Shown here one piece after another: positions 6,601-7,743 of a DNA stretch of 7,743 nucleotides. The position numbers and the translations under genes were made by a program. The stretch lies in NCBI GenBank assembly GCA_002694955.1, contig NZNR01000004.1, forward strand, positions 1 through 7,743. Direction: 5' to 3'. The stretch is from Planctomycetaceae bacterium. GTDB taxonomy: Bacteria > Planctomycetota > Planctomycetia > Pirellulales > UBA1268. The number at the start of each line of letters is the position of its first letter. Positions within the stretch are counted from its first letter, which is position 1. Below the pieces are notes generated by a model. That model was not told where the DNA came from. It made no database searches and saw only the letters and a list, made by a program, of their open reading frames with translations.

Positions 6601-6912
6601 ATGGCATCTACTATCTGCAAAAATTGCCAAGATGATCTGGCGGAAATCGATGAAGACTTGGCAGCATACATTACCGAGGACATGCAAACGGAATACTTGT
6701 TTAACCGCTGTCCTTTGTGCCGCAGGCGATCTGTCAACGTAGAGCCGACTACGATCAGGCGGGCAAAATTCCTCGCAATAAGTGCGGCGATCATCATTGC
6801 ATACGGTGCTTGGAACAGTTTCATGTACAGTAAATCTTTGAACGCACCGGACGAAATCAATCTGCCTGACGTGGTTGAACGACTGGGTAGTATCGACAAA
6901 GAAATGAAATAG
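6601..6912 (+). CDS. small zinc-ribbon-like protein with one transmembrane helix
   Basis: A 103-residue protein with two Cys pairs: CKNC at residues 6-9 and CPLC at 37-40, the spacing of a four-Cys zinc ribbon with an acidic insert (11-31, DDLAEIDEDLAAYITED) between the knuckles. A basic stretch RRRSVNVEPTTIRRAK leads into one hydrophobic helix at about 57-73 (FLAISAAIIIAYGAW). This predicts the Cys domain on the cytoplasmic side by the positive-inside rule, with a polar tail outside. The start is the ATG at 6601; the upstream sequence has only a weak GAGAG. The opposite strand also has a long frame (6582-6899), but the paired CxxC motifs and ordered domain layout favour the plus strand. No partner gene is adjacent. 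The function is unknown; zinc binding is inferred from cysteine spacing. Confidence 0.72.
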   Translation: MASTICKNCQDDLAEIDEDLAAYITEDMQTEYLFNRCPLCRRRSVNVEPTTIRRAKFLAISAAIIIAYGAWNSFMYSKSLNAPDEINLPDVVERLGSIDKEMK

Positions 6913-7521
6913 TTCTCAACTAATTCTTTAGCTTCCCACGATCAAAGAGCGCTCAAGAACATCAAATATTAGCATTGTTGTTGCAATACCCTGAAATGCC
7001 ACCGTCACCGACTTGCTCTACAGCAGTAATGCCGAAGGCTTTTTCATTACCATGTTCTTATTCGTTGCGTAGATACAGGCTGCAGAGAGTTTGCCCGGGC
7101 TAAAGGCAGGGCCGCCACAAGTGGTCTGGAATATTCAATACTTTTGATTTGCTTGCGCCTGTTATCCTGACGGACTTACACAAAGAAGTTGCCTAAGCCA
7201 TTACTTACGCAAGAATAGAGGCTTTACACGGGCATAAGGCAGCACACCTACTTTCTCAGTCTGGATTTTCGTCGGTTGAACCGCTCAGGTGTTTTTTGAG
7301 AAGCAAACTTCACCCCGCGTTGCCCGAATTGTGCCCCTGAACCGTAACATGTGACGGGCCAGCAAACGGGATCACGCGAGGAGTTTTCGTAAAAATATCC
7401 AACCCTGCGTGCCTGAAAAAATTCAAAATGAATATATTTGAAAGCACACACAATCGAAGCAATCATGTATTCCTAGTTACTCTTTGAAACAGCACTACTT
7501 TGGAATTGAAAGACATCTTCA
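6913..7521. other. 609-bp region without a convincing gene
   Basis: Frames are broken on both strands apart from a 72-codon minus-strand frame at 7248-7466, which I judge more likely chance or decayed sequence. The stretch at about 7080-7200 is more GC-rich and on the minus strand reads in short open pieces, one containing SKSKVLNIPDHLW, weakly reminiscent of the start of IS5-type transposases. This is too short to call. No terminator hairpin was found after the zinc-ribbon gene, and no clear promoter was found for the gene that follows. Confidence 0.55.
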
Positions 7522-7743
7522 ATGCGCATATTCGTTGTGTTTGCGAGCATCATCATTTGTTGTGTAGCACTGCTTGGATCATCCTCTTTCTGTTTTGCCA
7601 AAGACAACGTGGAGAACTCTTCAAAGCCTCAGGAAGAACAGAAGCCAGACACATCAAAGTTAGATATTAATCCTGCCGAATCCGCAACGGTACCAGATGC
7701 TGCTGACAAACCTGTAGTGACAAAGCACTCTATCACCATTGGG
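7522..7743 (+). CDS. N-terminus of a secreted protein, probably S10 serine carboxypeptidase-like (3' end outside window)
   Basis: The frame runs from an ATG to the window end, 74 codons, so the gene is truncated by the edge. Residues 1-26 form a clear signal peptide: MR, a hydrophobic core IFVVFASIIICCVALLG, then SSSFCFA with a likely cleavage before KDN. Residues 27-64 are a polar, Glu/Lys/Pro/Asp/Ser-rich linker. The last visible residues, VVTKHSITIG, resemble the conserved opening of bacterial S10 carboxypeptidase-like proteins, where a TxHSITIxG strand is followed by YTATAGT. The catalytic Ser, Asp and His would lie beyond the window, so activity cannot be judged. No strong Shine-Dalgarno sequence is seen (GAAAGA is the nearest purine run). 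The existence of a secreted protein is well supported; the S10 assignment rests on about ten residues and on recall. Confidence 0.7.
   Translation, partial: MRIFVVFASIIICCVALLGSSSFCFAKDNVENSSKPQEEQKPDTSKLDINPAESATVPDAADKPVVTKHSITIG

Noticed and set aside
6582..6899. 105-codon minus-strand frame opposite the zinc-ribbon gene
   Set aside because: It covers nearly the same span as the plus-strand frame, which has paired CxxC motifs and a clean membrane helix; the minus frame looks like its antisense shadow.
7248..7466. 72-codon minus-strand frame with AGGA shortly before its ATG
   Set aside because: The translation has an irregular, Cys/Arg/Phe-rich composition without a recognisable domain, and its neighbourhood is broken in all frames. 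Not supported enough to call a gene.

Overview
The window looks like a chromosomal segment of a planctomycete-type bacterium (Planctomycetota, moderate GC). This is an inference from protein style, not a database match. The acyl-CoA dehydrogenase has the long C-terminal extension and the FEGSSEIM catalytic segment I associate with planctomycete homologues. The FabD-like protein has the AFRGYNVTNLG N-terminus and LEDWLL C-terminus I recall from the same group. Small genes are interspersed with long non-coding stretches and one uses a TTG start.

Region 1 (1-4580, + strand) is a fatty-acid gene cluster of three co-directional genes. It holds the 3' part of a FadB/FadJ-type multifunctional beta-oxidation protein (3-hydroxyacyl-CoA dehydrogenase part visible), a VLCAD/ACAD9-like acyl-CoA dehydrogenase, and a divergent malonyl-CoA:ACP transacylase (FabD-like) homologue. 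The first two supply the FAD-dependent and NAD-dependent oxidation steps. The third keeps the Ser/His catalytic pair of acyltransferases but seems to lack the Arg that holds the malonyl carboxylate, so it may move a different acyl group. No thiolase is visible; it could lie upstream.

Region 2 (4735-5475, +) is a single secreted polysaccharide lyase of the heparinase I/glucuronan lyase type (Polysacc_lyase fold). A stem-loop with a U-tract about 180 bp downstream is its likely terminator.

Region 3 (5654-6114) is compact. A very acidic 47-residue ORF starting at TTG with a good Shine-Dalgarno sequence sits between two strong stem-loops, and the second, a perfect 14-bp inverted repeat, spans its stop codon. 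A convergent 66-residue gene on the minus strand follows. Neither product is recognised.

Region 4 (6115-7521) is mostly non-coding. It contains one small gene for a four-cysteine zinc-ribbon-like protein with one transmembrane helix.

Region 5 (7522-7743) is the 5' end of a secreted protein running off the window. Its signal peptide, low-complexity linker and TKHSITIG motif suggest a bacterial S10 serine carboxypeptidase-like protein.

The points most worth a second look are the FabD homologue with altered active-site motifs inside a beta-oxidation cluster, the hairpin-flanked acidic mini-gene, and a perfect 24-bp palindrome inside the acyl-CoA dehydrogenase gene. No CRISPR array, tRNA, rRNA or intact insertion sequence was seen.
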